In this document: in pieces, positions 63,401 to 64,000 of the stretch
Layout: each line of letters opens with the position of its first letter
How positions within the stretch are numbered: the first letter of the stretch is position 1
NCBI GenBank assembly: GCA_965221935.1
Contig: CBDCSZ010000077.1
Coordinates: 1-64,000, forward strand
Length of the DNA stretch: 64,000 bases
From: JAPOXR01 sp965221935
GTDB taxonomy: Bacteria; Pseudomonadota; Alphaproteobacteria; Rhodobacterales; Rhodobacteraceae
Direction: 5' to 3'
The notes under the pieces: model-generated
Told to the model about the DNA's origin: nothing
Databases searched by the model: none
What the model saw: the letters and a program-made list of their open reading frames with translations, nothing else
Made by a program: the position numbers and the translations under genes

Positions 63401-64000
63401 TCAGGAGGTTTTTCGCCGGCATTCGATGAGATGTTGGTCGGAAACCGTTCCGTCGTAGCCTCTGCCGCGGGAGGTCTGAAAAGTGAAATCCTCCAGACCG
63501 GCGGCGGTCAGCAGACCCGTCAATTCTTCCTGTTCGTAGCGACAATACAAACGGCCCAGGGAATCGCGCCAATGCGAACTGCCTTGGTGCACATCGAAAA
63601 ACAATAGCCCGCCGGGCTTCAATGCCGTGGAAAGAATGCGGAGTGTCTCCGGCAATTCGGCGCGCGGCACGTGCTGCAACGTCGAATTGGCCCAAATCCC
63701 ATCAAATTCATTCTCGCAATCCAATTGGTCAAAGCGCATTTGCGTAGCGCGGACACCGCATCTTCGGTTTGCCTCCGCCACCATGCCAGGCGATGCATCT
63801 ATTGCCGTCACGGTCATTCCCGCGCCGGCAAGCCGTTCCGAATCCCAGCCCGCGCCGCATCCCGCATCGAGAACAGCGGATGCGGGCGGCAGCAACTGGA
63901 TGAATCTGCTCAGCCTCCCAAATGACCGCTCCTGGCCCGACCACCTGGCGTATGCAACGGCATCCCGGTCGTAGTGTCCGATTGTATGCGGATCGTGTTT
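63401..64000 (-). CDS. Class I SAM-dependent methyltransferase (5' end beyond window)
   Basis: The last 199 codons of a methyltransferase; the frame is open to the window edge (HYDRDAVAYARWSG). Motif I is VLDAGCGAGWDSERL, the acidic loop VTAIDASPGMVAEAN, and motif IV-like FDGIWANSTLQHVPR, followed by LKPGGLLFFDVHQG. This is the Methyltransf_11/25 type; small-molecule substrate unknown. About 150 bp separate it from the transposase remains. Confidence 0.85.
   Translation of the reverse strand, partial: KHDPHTIGHYDRDAVAYARWSGQERSFGRLSRFIQLLPPASAVLDAGCGAGWDSERLAGAGMTVTAIDASPGMVAEANRRCGVRATQMRFDQLDCENEFDGIWANSTLQHVPRAELPETLRILSTALKPGGLLFFDVHQGSSHWRDSLGRLYCRYEQEELTGLLTAAGLEDFTFQTSRGRGYDGTVSDQHLIECRRKTS

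Overview
The window reads as an alphaproteobacterial chromosome segment carrying mobile-element scars. Evidence for this class includes a CtaA-type haem A synthase, ornithine-lipid acyltransferases (OlsB/OlsA), a class II DAHP synthase, a RepC-like replication fragment, an rplM-rpsI pair preceded by enoyl-CoA hydratase and PaaI-type genes, and a ccmE-ccmF-ccmH run. The wealth of ABC importers, CoA-transferase and hydratase genes, DMGDH-like flavoproteins and a PhyH dioxygenase suggests a heterotroph living on organic nitrogen and small acids. Order or family cannot be fixed from this window; a Rhizobiales-like or host-associated marine lineage is only a guess.

Layout. (1) 1-9.26 kb: tandem 22-bp repeats at the left edge, a frameshifted M24 peptidase, a PhyH dioxygenase, and a dipeptide-type ABC importer operon (binding protein, two permeases, fused double ATPase) ending in an LD-carboxypeptidase. 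(2) 9.26-16.27 kb: a decayed Tn3-family element abuts the remains of an integrative element. That element has a P4-type integrase split by an insertion sequence, an AlpA-like regulator, a RepC-like gene, and a tRNA 3'-end attachment core at 16.27 kb. (3) 16.4-19.3 kb: modABC molybdate importer, then a tRNA-Leu(UAA) gene interrupted by a 214-nt group I intron. (4) 19.5-22.2 kb: a second identical copy of the 2,366-bp insertion sequence, which splits a ferredoxin gene. (5) 22.4-30.9 kb: a partly ruined NMT1/TauT-type importer followed by an FAD oxidoreductase, a CoA-transferase, an enoyl-CoA hydratase, a LysR regulator and an amidohydrolase. (6) 31.1-43.2 kb: MocA-like cytidylyltransferase, two DMGDH/GcvT-type flavoproteins around a divergent Liv-type importer operon, and a PQQ sugar dehydrogenase. 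(7) 43.4-61.6 kb: mostly housekeeping genes (DAHP synthase, olsBA, gmk, trmJ, ctaA, M32 peptidase, rplM-rpsI, murI, argC, ccmEFH). (8) 61.8-64 kb: a degraded IS1634-type transposase and the 3' part of a methyltransferase gene.

Two threads run through the window. One is uptake plus oxidative breakdown of nitrogenous organic compounds (regions 1, 5 and 6), supported by molybdate uptake and cofactor genes. The other is gene decay: at least eight coding sequences carry frameshifts, in-frame stops or insertions. Some single-base lesions lie in or beside short homopolymers and could be assembly errors.

The most unusual items are the intron-bearing tRNA-Leu(UAA) outside the cyanobacteria/plastids where it is best known, and the insertion sequence whose transposase joins a DUF4338/DruA-like domain to a Tn5/IS4 DDE domain.
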